Shown in pieces: positions 10,129-19,023 of a DNA stretch of 64,000 bases. The notes under the pieces are model-generated. The model searched no databases. It saw only the letters and a list, made by a program, of their open reading frames with translations, and was not told the DNA's origin. The DNA is taken from assembly GCA_018336195.1 (NCBI GenBank), contig JAGXQV010000051.1:1-64000 (forward strand), written 5' to 3'. The translations under genes and the position numbers were made by a program. The stretch comes from Sulfuricella sp. (GTDB lineage: Bacteria; Pseudomonadota; Gammaproteobacteria; Burkholderiales; Sulfuricellaceae). Within the stretch, counting starts at the first letter, position 1. Every line of letters begins with the position of its first letter.

Positions 10129-12930
10129 TTACGCCGCTACGTAGCTCTTTTCCAGCAGCTTGGCCTGCGCCGCCGCCAAACGGGCGATCGGCACACGCGG
10201 CCCGGAGCAGGATACGTAGGTCAGGCCGACGTGATGGCAGAACGCGATCGACGCCGGATGGCCGCCGTGTTCCCCGCAGATACCTACCTTCAGGTCGGGG
10301 CGGGTCTGGCGACCCAGGCTGACGGCGATCTTCATCAATTCGCCGACACCCTTGATGTCCAGCACTTCGAACGGATTGTCCTGCAAAATTCCGGTTTCCA
10401 TGTAATCCGGCAGGAACTTGTTCTCGGCATCTTCGCGGGAGAATGAGAAGGTCGCCTGAGTCAGATCGTTGGTGCCGAACGAGAAGAACTCGGCGGTTTC
10501 GGCCAGGCGCGCGGCTCGCACGCAGGCGCGCACCACTTCAATCATGCTGCCGAACTTGAAGTTGAGCTTGATTCGGAATTTGCCTTCCACTTCCTCGTGG
10601 ATTTGCTCGACGTAGCTGTGGATGTGCTTGAGTTCTTCCACTGTCGCCAGCTGCGGCACCATGATCTCGGGCAGGACGGCGATGCCGGCCTGGGCACACT
10701 CGGCGGCGGCTTCCAGAATGGCACGGATCTGCATGACGTAGATTTCCGGATAGGTTATCCCCAGACGCACGCCGCGATGACCGAGCATCGGGTTGACTTC
10801 GGACAGTGCACGGACCTTGTGCAGGACTCTTTCCTTCTTGTGGATGATGTCCTCTTCCAGGTGGGAATCCTTGAATTCGCCCAGGCCGATCATCAGCTTG
10901 TCGAGGCCGCTGGAATACTGCTGATAGAGCTTGGGATTGAGCAATTTCAGGGTATCCGGCAGCTCTTCCAGCCCCTTGATGGTGTCGCGCAAGTGGTGGA
11001 GGTGGGAAATTTCCACTTCCAGTTGCGCCGCAGTCGGCAGGAATTCGTGCAGCGGCGGATCGAGCAGGCGCACCGTCACCGGCAGGCCGGCCATCGCCTT
11101 GAAAATCCCCTTGAAATCGTCGCGCTGGATCGGGAACAGGCGGTCGAGCGCGGCTTGGCGCTCTTCCGGGGTGTCCGCCAGGATCATATCCTGCACGATG
11201 GGCAAGCGGTCGGTGGCATTGAACATGCGCTCGGTACGGCACAGACCGATCCCCATGGCGCCGAAGTTGCGGGCGCGCTGAGCGTCCTTGGGAGCGTCGG
11301 CGTTGGCCATCACTTTCAGGCGCGAAACATCGTCGGCCCATGACAGCAAGATGGTCAGATCTTCGGAGAATTCCGGTTCCACCGTCGGTACCGTCCCGGC
11401 ATAAACGTTGCCGGTGCTGCCGTCGATGGTGATGATGTCGCCCTCATGCAGGGTCACGCTGCCGACGATGGCGCGACGTGCAAAGACGTCAACGTGGATC
11501 TGCTCGCAGCCGGAGACGCATGGCTTGCCCATGCCGCGCGCCACTACGGCGGCGTGCGAGGTCTTGCCGCCGCGCGAAGTGAGAATGCCCTGCGCGGCGA
11601 AGAAGCCGTGGATGTCCTCGGGCTTGGTTTCCTCGCGCACCAAAATGATCTTCTCGCCGGCACGACCGCGCGTCTCGGCGCTATCGGCATCGAAAACGAT
11701 CAGCCCGGAAGCCGCGCCCGGCGAAGCTGGCAGGCCTTTGGCCAGCGCTGCGCCCTTGAAGTCCGGCGACAACTGCGGCACCAGCATTTGTTCCAGCATC
11801 GCCGGCTGGATGCGCAGCAGAGCCTGATCCTTGGTAATCAGCCCTTCGTTGAACATTTCCACCGAAGTGCGCACCGAAGCGTGTGCGTTCATCTTGCCGT
11901 TGCGGGTTTGCAAGCAGTAGAGATGGCCCTTCTCGATGGTGAATTCGAAATCCTGAACTTCGTGGTAATGCTTTTCCAGACGGTCGTGCAGTTCCAGCAA
12001 CTGGCGGTAGATTTCCGGCATTTCCTCGGCCATCTCGGCGATTGCCTTGGGGGTGCGGATGCCGGCCACCACGTCTTCGCCCTGGGCGTTGGTGAGGTAT
12101 TCGCCGTAGATCTGGTTTTCGCCGGTGCCAGGGTTGCGGGTGAAGCCCACGCCGGTGCCGGAATCGTTACCCATATTGCCGAACACCATGGTGCAGACGT
12201 TGACCGCCGTGCCGTTGGCCATTTCCTTGGTGATCTTGAATTCGCGGCGGTAATCGACCGCGCGCTTGCCGCCCCAGGAGCGGAACACCGCGCCGGTGGC
12301 GATTTCCAATTGTTCGTATACGTCTTGCGGGAACGGCTTGCCGGTGTGTTTTTGTACGACGTAGAGGAATTCGGCGGACAGCTCCTTGAGATTGTCGGCG
12401 GTCAGGTCAACGTCCTGCTTGACGCCGGCGGCCGCCTTCATGGCGTTCATTTTCTCGTCGAAGGCTTCATCGGGTACGCCCAGGGCAATCTTGCCGTAGA
12501 GCTGGATGAAGCGGCGATAAGCGTCGTAGCCGAAGCGCGGGTTGTCGGTGAGCTTGATCAGCCCTTTCAGGGTGGTTTCGTTGAGCCCCAGGTTGAGGAT
12601 GGTATCCATCATGCCCGGCATCGACATCGAGGATCCGGAACGTACCGATACCAACAACGGATTTTCGGCGCCGCCGAATTGCTTGCCGGTGGTCTTTTCC
12701 AGCGCGGTCATGTGCGCTTTGATTTCATCGAAAGCGCCATCAGGCAACTTGTTCTGTTCCAGGAAAGCGATGCACGCCTCGGTGGTCACGGTAAAGCCGG
12801 GTGGGACGTTCAAGCCGATCTGCGTCATCTCGCACAGGTTTGCCCCTTTTCCTCCCAGCAGCATCTTGTTTTTGCCATCACCTTCAGTGAATGCATAAAC
12901 GTATTTCTTGACGCCTTTTTTAGTACTCAT
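10129..12930 (-). CDS. ppdK: pyruvate, phosphate dikinase
   Basis: A 933-residue cytosolic enzyme interconverting pyruvate + ATP + Pi with phosphoenolpyruvate + AMP + PPi, so it supports gluconeogenesis from acetate or pyruvate and reversible glycolysis. The N-terminal nucleotide-binding domain begins with MLLGGKGANLCEMTQIG. The swivelling phosphohistidine is in SRGGKTSHAAVVARG. The C-terminal PEP/pyruvate TIM barrel carries the catalytic cysteine in GICGEHGGHPAS. Length is normal for the family (about 880-940). A -35/-10 pair and an operator-like palindrome lie upstream and a terminator closes the gene. Confidence 0.97.
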   Translation of the reverse strand: MSTKKGVKKYVYAFTEGDGKNKMLLGGKGANLCEMTQIGLNVPPGFTVTTEACIAFLEQNKLPDGAFDEIKAHMTALEKTTGKQFGGAENPLLVSVRSGSSMSMPGMMDTILNLGLNETTLKGLIKLTDNPRFGYDAYRRFIQLYGKIALGVPDEAFDEKMNAMKAAAGVKQDVDLTADNLKELSAEFLYVVQKHTGKPFPQDVYEQLEIATGAVFRSWGGKRAVDYRREFKITKEMANGTAVNVCTMVFGNMGNDSGTGVGFTRNPGTGENQIYGEYLTNAQGEDVVAGIRTPKAIAEMAEEMPEIYRQLLELHDRLEKHYHEVQDFEFTIEKGHLYCLQTRNGKMNAHASVRTSVEMFNEGLITKDQALLRIQPAMLEQMLVPQLSPDFKGAALAKGLPASPGAASGLIVFDADSAETRGRAGEKIILVREETKPEDIHGFFAAQGILTSRGGKTSHAAVVARGMGKPCVSGCEQIHVDVFARRAIVGSVTLHEGDIITIDGSTGNVYAGTVPTVEPEFSEDLTILLSWADDVSRLKVMANADAPKDAQRARNFGAMGIGLCRTERMFNATDRLPIVQDMILADTPEERQAALDRLFPIQRDDFKGIFKAMAGLPVTVRLLDPPLHEFLPTAAQLEVEISHLHHLRDTIKGLEELPDTLKLLNPKLYQQYSSGLDKLMIGLGEFKDSHLEEDIIHKKERVLHKVRALSEVNPMLGHRGVRLGITYPEIYVMQIRAILEAAAECAQAGIAVLPEIMVPQLATVEELKHIHSYVEQIHEEVEGKFRIKLNFKFGSMIEVVRACVRAARLAETAEFFSFGTNDLTQATFSFSREDAENKFLPDYMETGILQDNPFEVLDIKGVGELMKIAVSLGRQTRPDLKVGICGEHGGHPASIAFCHHVGLTYVSCSGPRVPIARLAAAQAKLLEKSYVAA

Positions 12931-12974
12931 ACCTTACTCTCCTGGTGTTGTGTTATACACATCATGTATAAGAC

Positions 12975-12988
12975 CTGCCATTTGGCAG
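12975..12988. promoter_or_regulatory. CTGCCA-TT-TGGCAG palindrome in the ppdK leader
   Basis: A perfect 6-bp inverted repeat around two T lies just downstream of the predicted ppdK promoter, near +6 to +19. It could be an operator or a small leader hairpin. No regulator is assigned. Confidence 0.35.
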
Positions 12989-13000
12989 ATATCTTTTGTG

Positions 13001-13029
13001 ATTGTAATGTCGCCTGAGTCAAATCACAA
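13001..13029 (-). promoter_or_regulatory. sigma-70 promoter of ppdK
   Basis: On the minus strand TTGTGA and TACAAT are separated by 17 bases, an optimal spacing for a housekeeping promoter, about 70 bases upstream of the ppdK ATG. The remainder of the 305-base gap between ppdK and the next gene (13030-13235) shows no gene or clear structure. Confidence 0.5.
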
Positions 13030-13235
13030 CTTGAAACCTTCCGACCTCAAATTATTATGGATTTGCATGACAGTAATACAAGCAGATCTTGCTTGCGCAA
13101 GATAAAAAACCCCACGGTTCTACAGCAATGGATTCAGGCCGCGCCGACGGAAATACTTGTGGCATAGCCCGCGCGCTTGAGAATCTCCCCTAATCGACCT
13201 TCCCAACGCAGGCAGCAGCTTGCGGAGCCGTACTT

Positions 13236-13463
13236 TCAGGCGGTGGTGCTGATTACACTGCCTACTGTCTGGCCTTGGTTGTTGACGGTCGGTTGCGAAT
13301 TAGCGGTCTTTGCCTGCTCAGCCTGCTTGAATCTCTCCGCCTGATTGGCCTGTTCGGTTTGCCGGCTTTTCGCGGCCTGTTCGCTCGGTTTTACCGTGTC
13401 GGTCTGTGGTTGCGGTGGGCGTGGTGGGGATGGGGCGCTTGAGTTTACGGAATTGACAGCCAT
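13236..13463 (-). CDS. small Q/A/P-rich hypothetical protein
   Basis: A 75-residue, low-complexity, probably disordered protein. A Ser/Pro-rich start (residues 7-20) is followed by a Gln/Ala/Lys/Glu-rich helical centre with near-repeats (QTEQANQAE, KQAEQAKTA, residues 33-52) and an end reading GQTVGSVIST. A clear AGGAG Shine-Dalgarno site lies 6 bases before the ATG, which supports it being real. I cannot assign a function; it has no cysteine, signal peptide or membrane segment. Confidence 0.6.
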   Translation of the reverse strand: MAVNSVNSSAPSPPRPPQPQTDTVKPSEQAAKSRQTEQANQAERFKQAEQAKTANSQPTVNNQGQTVGSVISTTA

Positions 13464-13649
13464 TTTTATCTCCTTCGAACAAAGGATTTCTGCTGAGAAA
13501 GGTCTACGAAGCGAACCCCTTGAATATAGTCCAATTTAAAAATGTGTCGCAGAATTTTTTCGAAGCGCGGCGCAGCCAGCATAGCGTCAGTGGAACAGTT
13601 GGCGGGGCGATTGGGGTAATGGCCGCAATTTGGGTGCGGTAGAAATAAA

Positions 13650-13677
13650 AAAGGGCTAGCAATTGCGCTAGCCCTTT
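13650..13677 (-). terminator. intrinsic terminator after the tRNA pair
   Basis: An 11-base-pair stem (AAAGGGCTAGC with its complement) is followed by a T run on the minus strand, directly after the tRNA-Thr 3' end. Confidence 0.88.
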
Positions 13678-13683
13678 GAATTA

Positions 13684-13759
<76 letters not shown>

Positions 13760-13824
13760 TTACTATTGGTTGCTTCTCGGCAAAAAGGCTTGCCGGTGAA
13801 TAATCCTGCAAGCCTTTGTTTTAT

Positions 13825-13900
<76 letters not shown>

Positions 13901-13978
13901 ATTATCCATCTTGGGGCTGTATTGATGCGGCCCGGCAAAAAACGGAAGCGCGCATTAGACCCTGAATTTGCCTGGAAG

Positions 13979-15931
13979 TCAACCGTCATCCTGTTTTTGA
14001 GGGGCAGGATAGGAGGATGCCTTGATGTTGGGGTAGCGGCAATGTTCGACGAGTTCTTCGATCTCCTTTCCGGGAGCGGGGGTCAGGAGGCTGACCACGA
14101 AGATGGTGAGGATGCCGGCGGGGACGCCGAAAACACCGGCGGCGATGTCCTTGATGCCGAACCAGGGCGCCAGGCCGTAGAACTTAACCCCGATCAGGTA
14201 AAAGAGGCATACGCCCAGACCCACCAGCATACCGGCAATGGCGCCGTACTGGTTGGCGCGCCGCCAGAAGACGCCCAGCACCAGCGCCGGGAAGAATGCC
14301 GAGGCGGCGATGGAGAAGGCCCAGGCGACCATGAACAGAATGTGGTCGGGCTTGCGCGAGGCGACGTAGGCGGCCACCACGGCGACCAGCAGGAGCAGGA
14401 TTTTGGAAATATACACGCGGCGCCGGGTCGAGGCGGCATTGTCGATCATCTTGAAATACACGTCGTGGGACAGGGCGTTGGCGATGGTCAGCAATAGCCC
14501 ATCGGCGGTGGATAGCGCGGCGGCCAAGCCGCCCGCCGCCACCAGGCCGGATACGACGTAGGGCAGGCCGGCGATTTCCGGGGTGGCGAGGACGATTACG
14601 TCGGGATTGAGGGTGAGTTCGGCGAGTTGCAGGATGCCGTCGTGGTTCACGTCATCGATGCTCACCAGGCCGACCTTGCCCCATGCGGCGACCCAACTGG
14701 GGAGATCGGCGATGCTGGAACCGATGAGGTTGGAATAAACCTCGAACTTGGCGAGGACCGCCAGCGCCGGGGCGGTGAAATACAGGAGAAAGATGAAGAA
14801 CAGCGACCAGAATACCGATTCGCGGGCTTCCTTGACGCTGGGTGTGGTGTAGTAGCGGATCAGGATGTGCGGCAGCGCGGCGGTGCCGACCATCAGGCAG
14901 AAGGTCAGGGCGAGGAAGTTGAGACGTGCCTCGTCCGAGGCGTTCTTGTCCGCGCCGGCAAACGGGTGGCTGTGGGGGGTGGGTTCCTTGGCGCTGTTTT
15001 TGGCGGCTTCCAGTTCGCGAGTGAGTTGCTCGGCTTCCTGAGCGCTATTCGGCGGGAGATTTTTCAGGCGGGTCTCGATTCCTTCGGCACGTTTTTTGAA
15101 CAAGTCGCGCGCTTCGGTTTGATGGGGGTCGCTGAAAATCACCTGTTCCCGCTCGCTGAGCTTTTGCAGCACCTGCCCGTACATCACCTGCGGCACCGGC
15201 ACGTCGGTGATACGTTGCGACAGCATGATGACCGGTACCATGTAGGCGATGATAAGTATGATGTATTGCGCGACCTGGGTCCAGGTGACGGCGCGCATTC
15301 CGCCGAGGAACGAGCACACCAGGATCCCGGCCAGTCCGACGAATACCCCGGTGCCGAATTCCAGTCCGAGGATGCGGCTGGTAATCAGGCCTACCCCATA
15401 AATCTGCGCAACCACGTAAATGAAGGAAGCCAGGATCACCGCCAGCGCGCCCAGCGAGCGCGCCAGGTTGCCGCCGTAGCGCGCGCCGAGGAAATCGGGG
15501 ACGGTGAATTGGCCGAACTTGCGCAGGTAGGGGGCGAGCAGCAGGGCCACCAGCACGTAGCCGCCGGTCCAGCCCATCACGAAGGCCAGCCCGTCGTAGC
15601 CGGAAAGATAAAGCGTGCCGGCCATGCCGATGAAGGAGGCGGCGCTCATCCAGTCCGAGCCGGTCGCCATGCCGTTGAAGATCGCCGGGACGCGGCGGCC
15701 CGCCACGTAGTATTCGACGATGTCGGCGGTGCGGGTAAGGATGCCGATACCGGCGTAGAGGCCGACGGTAGCCGCGATGAAGATGTAGCCGATGGTTTCG
15801 TTGGGCACGCCCATCTGTTCGGCAATCGCCAGCAGGGCCACGAAGGAGATGAAGCTGCCGGTGTAAAACCCGTAATAACGGGTCAGGGCGCGGGAGAAGG
15901 TTTTGTCGCCGGGGGCGCGTTTGCCGATCAT
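13979..15931 (-). CDS. sodium:solute symporter, acetate-type (VC_2705 subfamily)
   Basis: A 650-residue inner-membrane sodium/solute symporter with about 13 membrane helices. Family signatures include GRRVPAIFNGMATGSDWMSA and the SSS-type PDFLGARYGG. A long polar loop (roughly residues 260-340, rich in Glu/Lys) interrupts the helices, as is usual for this subfamily. It forms a pair with the small DUF4212 protein upstream, overlapping by ATGA, which fixes the start at 15931. Such two-component carriers are thought to move acetate or other short carboxylates. It is last in an operon with the DUF294 and exonuclease genes. Confidence 0.9.
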   Translation of the reverse strand: MIGKRAPGDKTFSRALTRYYGFYTGSFISFVALLAIAEQMGVPNETIGYIFIAATVGLYAGIGILTRTADIVEYYVAGRRVPAIFNGMATGSDWMSAASFIGMAGTLYLSGYDGLAFVMGWTGGYVLVALLLAPYLRKFGQFTVPDFLGARYGGNLARSLGALAVILASFIYVVAQIYGVGLITSRILGLEFGTGVFVGLAGILVCSFLGGMRAVTWTQVAQYIILIIAYMVPVIMLSQRITDVPVPQVMYGQVLQKLSEREQVIFSDPHQTEARDLFKKRAEGIETRLKNLPPNSAQEAEQLTRELEAAKNSAKEPTPHSHPFAGADKNASDEARLNFLALTFCLMVGTAALPHILIRYYTTPSVKEARESVFWSLFFIFLLYFTAPALAVLAKFEVYSNLIGSSIADLPSWVAAWGKVGLVSIDDVNHDGILQLAELTLNPDVIVLATPEIAGLPYVVSGLVAAGGLAAALSTADGLLLTIANALSHDVYFKMIDNAASTRRRVYISKILLLLVAVVAAYVASRKPDHILFMVAWAFSIAASAFFPALVLGVFWRRANQYGAIAGMLVGLGVCLFYLIGVKFYGLAPWFGIKDIAAGVFGVPAGILTIFVVSLLTPAPGKEIEELVEHCRYPNIKASSYPAPQKQDDG

Positions 15932-16218
15932 TTTTGTTCTTCCTGAACATCGTATTCGATATCCAGGCGGTTCATGGCGCGGACGTAATACCACACGATC
16001 GCCACGTAGACGATCATCGCCCCCTGTGCCCCGAAATAAAAACCCAGCGGGAAGCCGAGAAATTCGTAGTCATTGAGTTCCTGTGCGTAATAAGAAAGCA
16101 CGAAGGTGACGGCGAACCATATCACCAGCAGGAATTCGGTGAGACGCAGGTTGCGGCGCCAGTACTCGCGGTGCCGCGCGGTGAGCGGGCCGGATAGTTT
16201 GGGAAGGGGATTCGGCAT
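15928..16218 (-). CDS. DUF4212 small subunit of the sodium/solute symporter
   Basis: A 96-residue membrane protein with two helices (about 29-47 and 61-82). A conserved REYWRRNLRLTEFLLVIW stretch precedes the first helix. DUF4212 proteins are partners of VC_2705-type symporters, and here the symporter start overlaps its stop by four bases. Translation coupling suggests 1:1 production. It lies 10 bases after the exonuclease gene. Confidence 0.9.
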   Translation of the reverse strand: MPNPLPKLSGPLTARHREYWRRNLRLTEFLLVIWFAVTFVLSYYAQELNDYEFLGFPLGFYFGAQGAMIVYVAIVWYYVRAMNRLDIEYDVQEEQK

Positions 16219-16228
16219 GGTGTATGGC

Positions 16229-16933
16229 TTAGTTCGCCCAGTTGACCCAGCGCTGGGCTTTTTCCAGTTCGAGCATTCCTTTGAAGTCGTGGATACCCTG
16301 GCCGCGCAACTTGGCGCTGGCCACCTGGAAAAGCTGGGCGGTGGCCAGCGAATCCGCCAGGGCGCTGTGGCGGGCGAAATTCTGGATACCGAAATAGCCG
16401 ATCCAGTCGTCCAGCGCCCGGTAGCTCTTGGCTTTGGCGGGATACAGCGCCGGTACGGCGTAGGCTAAATCCAGCCAAGTGTGCTTGAATTCCAGCCCCA
16501 GGTATTCGCGCAAGGCCCGCACGATCATGGTCTGGTCGAAAGTCACGTGGTAGGCGACGATCGGCGCTTTACCGAGGAATTCCAGAAACGCCAGCATCGC
16601 CTCGACCGGCGGCACGCCTTCGCGCTGGGCGGTGCCGCTGATGCCGTGGATGAGAATATTGTCCTTGCCGCTGGCGCGCTGCTGCTGAAGGATGATTTCG
16701 AAACTGTCGTCGAGATCGATCTTGCCGTTCGTCACCGCCACCGCGCCGATGGCGATCAGCCGGTCCTTGTCGAGGATCAGGCCGGTGGTTTCCACGTCGG
16801 CTACCACGAAGCGTGTTGCGCCCAGCATGGCGTGGGCGCAATCGTTGGGCAGCGCCTGCCAGGCGGCGAGGCGGCGTGCCGCCGCTTCTTCCAGCGTGAC
16901 TTTTTTGCCGAACAGGCGGGAGAAGAGGCTCAT
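16229..16933 (-). CDS. DnaQ-like 3'-5' exonuclease
   Basis: A 234-residue soluble protein with a DEDDh exonuclease fold. Exo I is FVVADVETTGL, with the catalytic Asp/Glu pair. Exo II is IVAYHVTFDQTMI and Exo III contains HSALADSLATAQLF. These enzymes resemble the DNA polymerase III epsilon subunit but lack the polymerase-binding tail, so the role may be turnover of DNA, RNA or small nucleotides. Its ATG overlaps the DUF294 stop by four bases. The combination DUF294 - exonuclease - DUF4212 - symporter is a recurring neighbourhood, suggesting a role in regulating acetate transport rather than replication. Confidence 0.9.
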   Translation of the reverse strand: MSLFSRLFGKKVTLEEAAARRLAAWQALPNDCAHAMLGATRFVVADVETTGLILDKDRLIAIGAVAVTNGKIDLDDSFEIILQQQRASGKDNILIHGISGTAQREGVPPVEAMLAFLEFLGKAPIVAYHVTFDQTMIVRALREYLGLEFKHTWLDLAYAVPALYPAKAKSYRALDDWIGYFGIQNFARHSALADSLATAQLFQVASAKLRGQGIHDFKGMLELEKAQRWVNWAN

Positions 16934-18843
16934 AGCTTGTAATCCATGGCTAAACGGGTTTGCAGTTTGCGCGCCTGCCGGAAGGCTTCCTTGAGAATGC
17001 GCCGGTCGAGGTCGTTGAGTCGGTCCGGGTCGAGCAGGTTATCCATCGTCTTGCCCGCGGTGCTTTCCTCATGCTGGCAGCGCAGGCGCAGCAACTGGAT
17101 GAAGTGCAACGCTTCCACCCATGCCTCGATTTCGCCGGCAGCGATGTTTAGGCCGGCGGCGGCCTGCCGCAGGCGCTGTACCGTGCTGGTGGAGGTCGCG
17201 CCGGCAGCGAAGGCATATATCCGCGCGGCATCGACGAAGGGCGTTATCCCGTTGAGTTTGAGGTTGAGCTGGTTGCCTTCGCCTACCACGAAATCGCGGA
17301 CCAGGCCCAGCGGCGGGCGGTTGCGCAGGGCGCTGGCAGCCATCTGGTGGAGGAAGCGCGGGGTGGCCGCAACTTTTTCGGTCAGCCAGTTGCGCAGCCC
17401 TGTTGCCAGCGAAGCATTACCGTATAGCGGGCGGAAGTCGAAAAAGATCGTCGCGTTGAGCAAGGAATCCGGATCGCCGTGATCGATCCACTCGGCAAAG
17501 CGCGCCTGCCATTCCTCCTGCGACAGGCACCAGTGCGGGTTGCTCGCCATCACGTCGCCCTTGCATAGCGGAAAGCCGCAGGCGTCGAGAGCTTCATTGA
17601 TGCGCCGTGCCACCGGCAGCAGGCGTGTGCGCGCCTGATCGGCGGTCATGCCCGCCGGCGTCACGAAAATCAGCCCATTGTCCTGATCGGTGTTGAGGGT
17701 CTGTTCGAAACGACCTTCCGAGCCCAGTGCCAGCCAGCACAGCCCGCCTTGCCACAGCGGATCGTCTTCGGTGCCGGCCGCGGTGCGTTCCAGTTCGATG
17801 ATGCGCTCGGTGAGCAAATCGTTGAGGGTCGAGATGAACTGGGTGAGTTGCTCCGCCGCCACCCCTTGGGCCAGCATGTTATGGGCGAGTTGGCGAATAT
17901 CGCCGGCGGCCTGTTTGAGGGTGTCGAGGTTGGCCGCGCTGCGGATCGCCGCGCTGATCTGGCGCAACCCCACCCGTTGCAAGGAAAACAGGTCTTTTTC
18001 GGAAACCACCCCGACCAACTTGTCGTCGTCGGTGACCAAGATGTGGCGGAAACCGTGGCGGGTCATCACCAGCGCCGCTTCATACGCCGGGGCGGATGGC
18101 GGCAGGGAGGTGAGGGTGGTGCTCATGATGTCGATGATCGGTACATCGAGGTCGATCTTGGGCAGCGCCACCCGTTTCAGCACGTCGTGCAAGGTAAAAA
18201 TGCCGACCGGACGGCCCGCCTCGGTGGCGACCATCGAGCCGATGCCCAGCTTGTGCATGGCGATCAGCACTTCGCGCACCGGCGTATCCGGCTGGCAGGT
18301 CACCGGCGAGCGCCGCACGATACTCGACAGCGGGCTGCTCATCGACTGCTGGCCGCTGCTGGAATGTGCATACTGGGCCTGGATCGCCTGTTTCGACTGC
18401 TCCAGCAGGCTGGCGATGCGGCGCGTGCAAAAGTCCTGGAAGGCCGGGCTGAGGTGGATCAGTTCGAGAAAATCCGCCGCCGGCAATTCATAAAGAAACG
18501 TATCGACCCCCGCCCGGTAGGTACTGGTCACGCCGCGCTTGGAAAGCAGTGCACCGAGCGGGAAACACTCACCTTCGTGAAGCTCCAGCCACGCGCATTC
18601 GTGCTGCGCCTGCGCCACGCCCTGCTCGCCCAGCACCACGCCCTGTCGAATCACGGAAAAACGCGCCACCGGCCCCTGCTCCGGCGACAGGATCACCTCG
18701 CCTTTAGGGTAATAAGCCAATTCCAGGCGCTGGACGAAATAGGCCAGATGTTCGCGCTCCATCCGGTCGAAGGGGGCGAAGCGGCGCAAATGCTCGATGA
18801 TGGCTCCCCGCAGGGAAGCCGGCATGGATTGAGGGGTGGACAT
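16930..18843 (-). CDS. cyclic-nucleotide-binding/CBS/DUF294 nucleotidyltransferase-like protein
   Basis: A 637-residue soluble regulator. Domains in order are a cNMP-binding fold (about 25-140), two CBS domains (about 170-290), a DUF294 nucleotidyltransferase-like domain (about 310-470; the GSEGRFEQTLNTDQDNGLIF motif holds the acidic residues) and a DUF294 C-terminal helical domain. DUF294 resembles GlnD/GlnB-type nucleotidyltransferases, and CBS domains bind adenine nucleotides, so it may modify a partner in response to energy charge. The ATG at 18843 gives the usual family N-terminus. It is first in the operon with the exonuclease and symporter pair. Confidence 0.9.
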   Translation of the reverse strand: MSTPQSMPASLRGAIIEHLRRFAPFDRMEREHLAYFVQRLELAYYPKGEVILSPEQGPVARFSVIRQGVVLGEQGVAQAQHECAWLELHEGECFPLGALLSKRGVTSTYRAGVDTFLYELPAADFLELIHLSPAFQDFCTRRIASLLEQSKQAIQAQYAHSSSGQQSMSSPLSSIVRRSPVTCQPDTPVREVLIAMHKLGIGSMVATEAGRPVGIFTLHDVLKRVALPKIDLDVPIIDIMSTTLTSLPPSAPAYEAALVMTRHGFRHILVTDDDKLVGVVSEKDLFSLQRVGLRQISAAIRSAANLDTLKQAAGDIRQLAHNMLAQGVAAEQLTQFISTLNDLLTERIIELERTAAGTEDDPLWQGGLCWLALGSEGRFEQTLNTDQDNGLIFVTPAGMTADQARTRLLPVARRINEALDACGFPLCKGDVMASNPHWCLSQEEWQARFAEWIDHGDPDSLLNATIFFDFRPLYGNASLATGLRNWLTEKVAATPRFLHQMAASALRNRPPLGLVRDFVVGEGNQLNLKLNGITPFVDAARIYAFAAGATSTSTVQRLRQAAAGLNIAAGEIEAWVEALHFIQLLRLRCQHEESTAGKTMDNLLDPDRLNDLDRRILKEAFRQARKLQTRLAMDYKL

Positions 18844-18971
18844 GAGAAGATTCGACTTTCGAGAATTCCGGGTTTGGAAGGGTGAACTGCAACGACAAGC
18901 CCAATTCACCGTTCAAAACCGCCTTCCGTCTATTTTGCAATGTTTGCCTGGTATTGGAAAGCGCGAAAAAA

Positions 18972-18999
18972 AAGCCCCCCGTTTTGAGGCGGGGGGCTT
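18972..18999 (-). terminator. intrinsic terminator of actP
   Basis: A nine-base-pair GC-rich stem (AAGCCCCCC with GGGGGGCTT) is followed on the minus strand by a long T run, 24 bases after the actP stop. Confidence 0.92.
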
Positions 19000-19023
19000 G
19001 AACAACACTCTTTTTTTTACCGT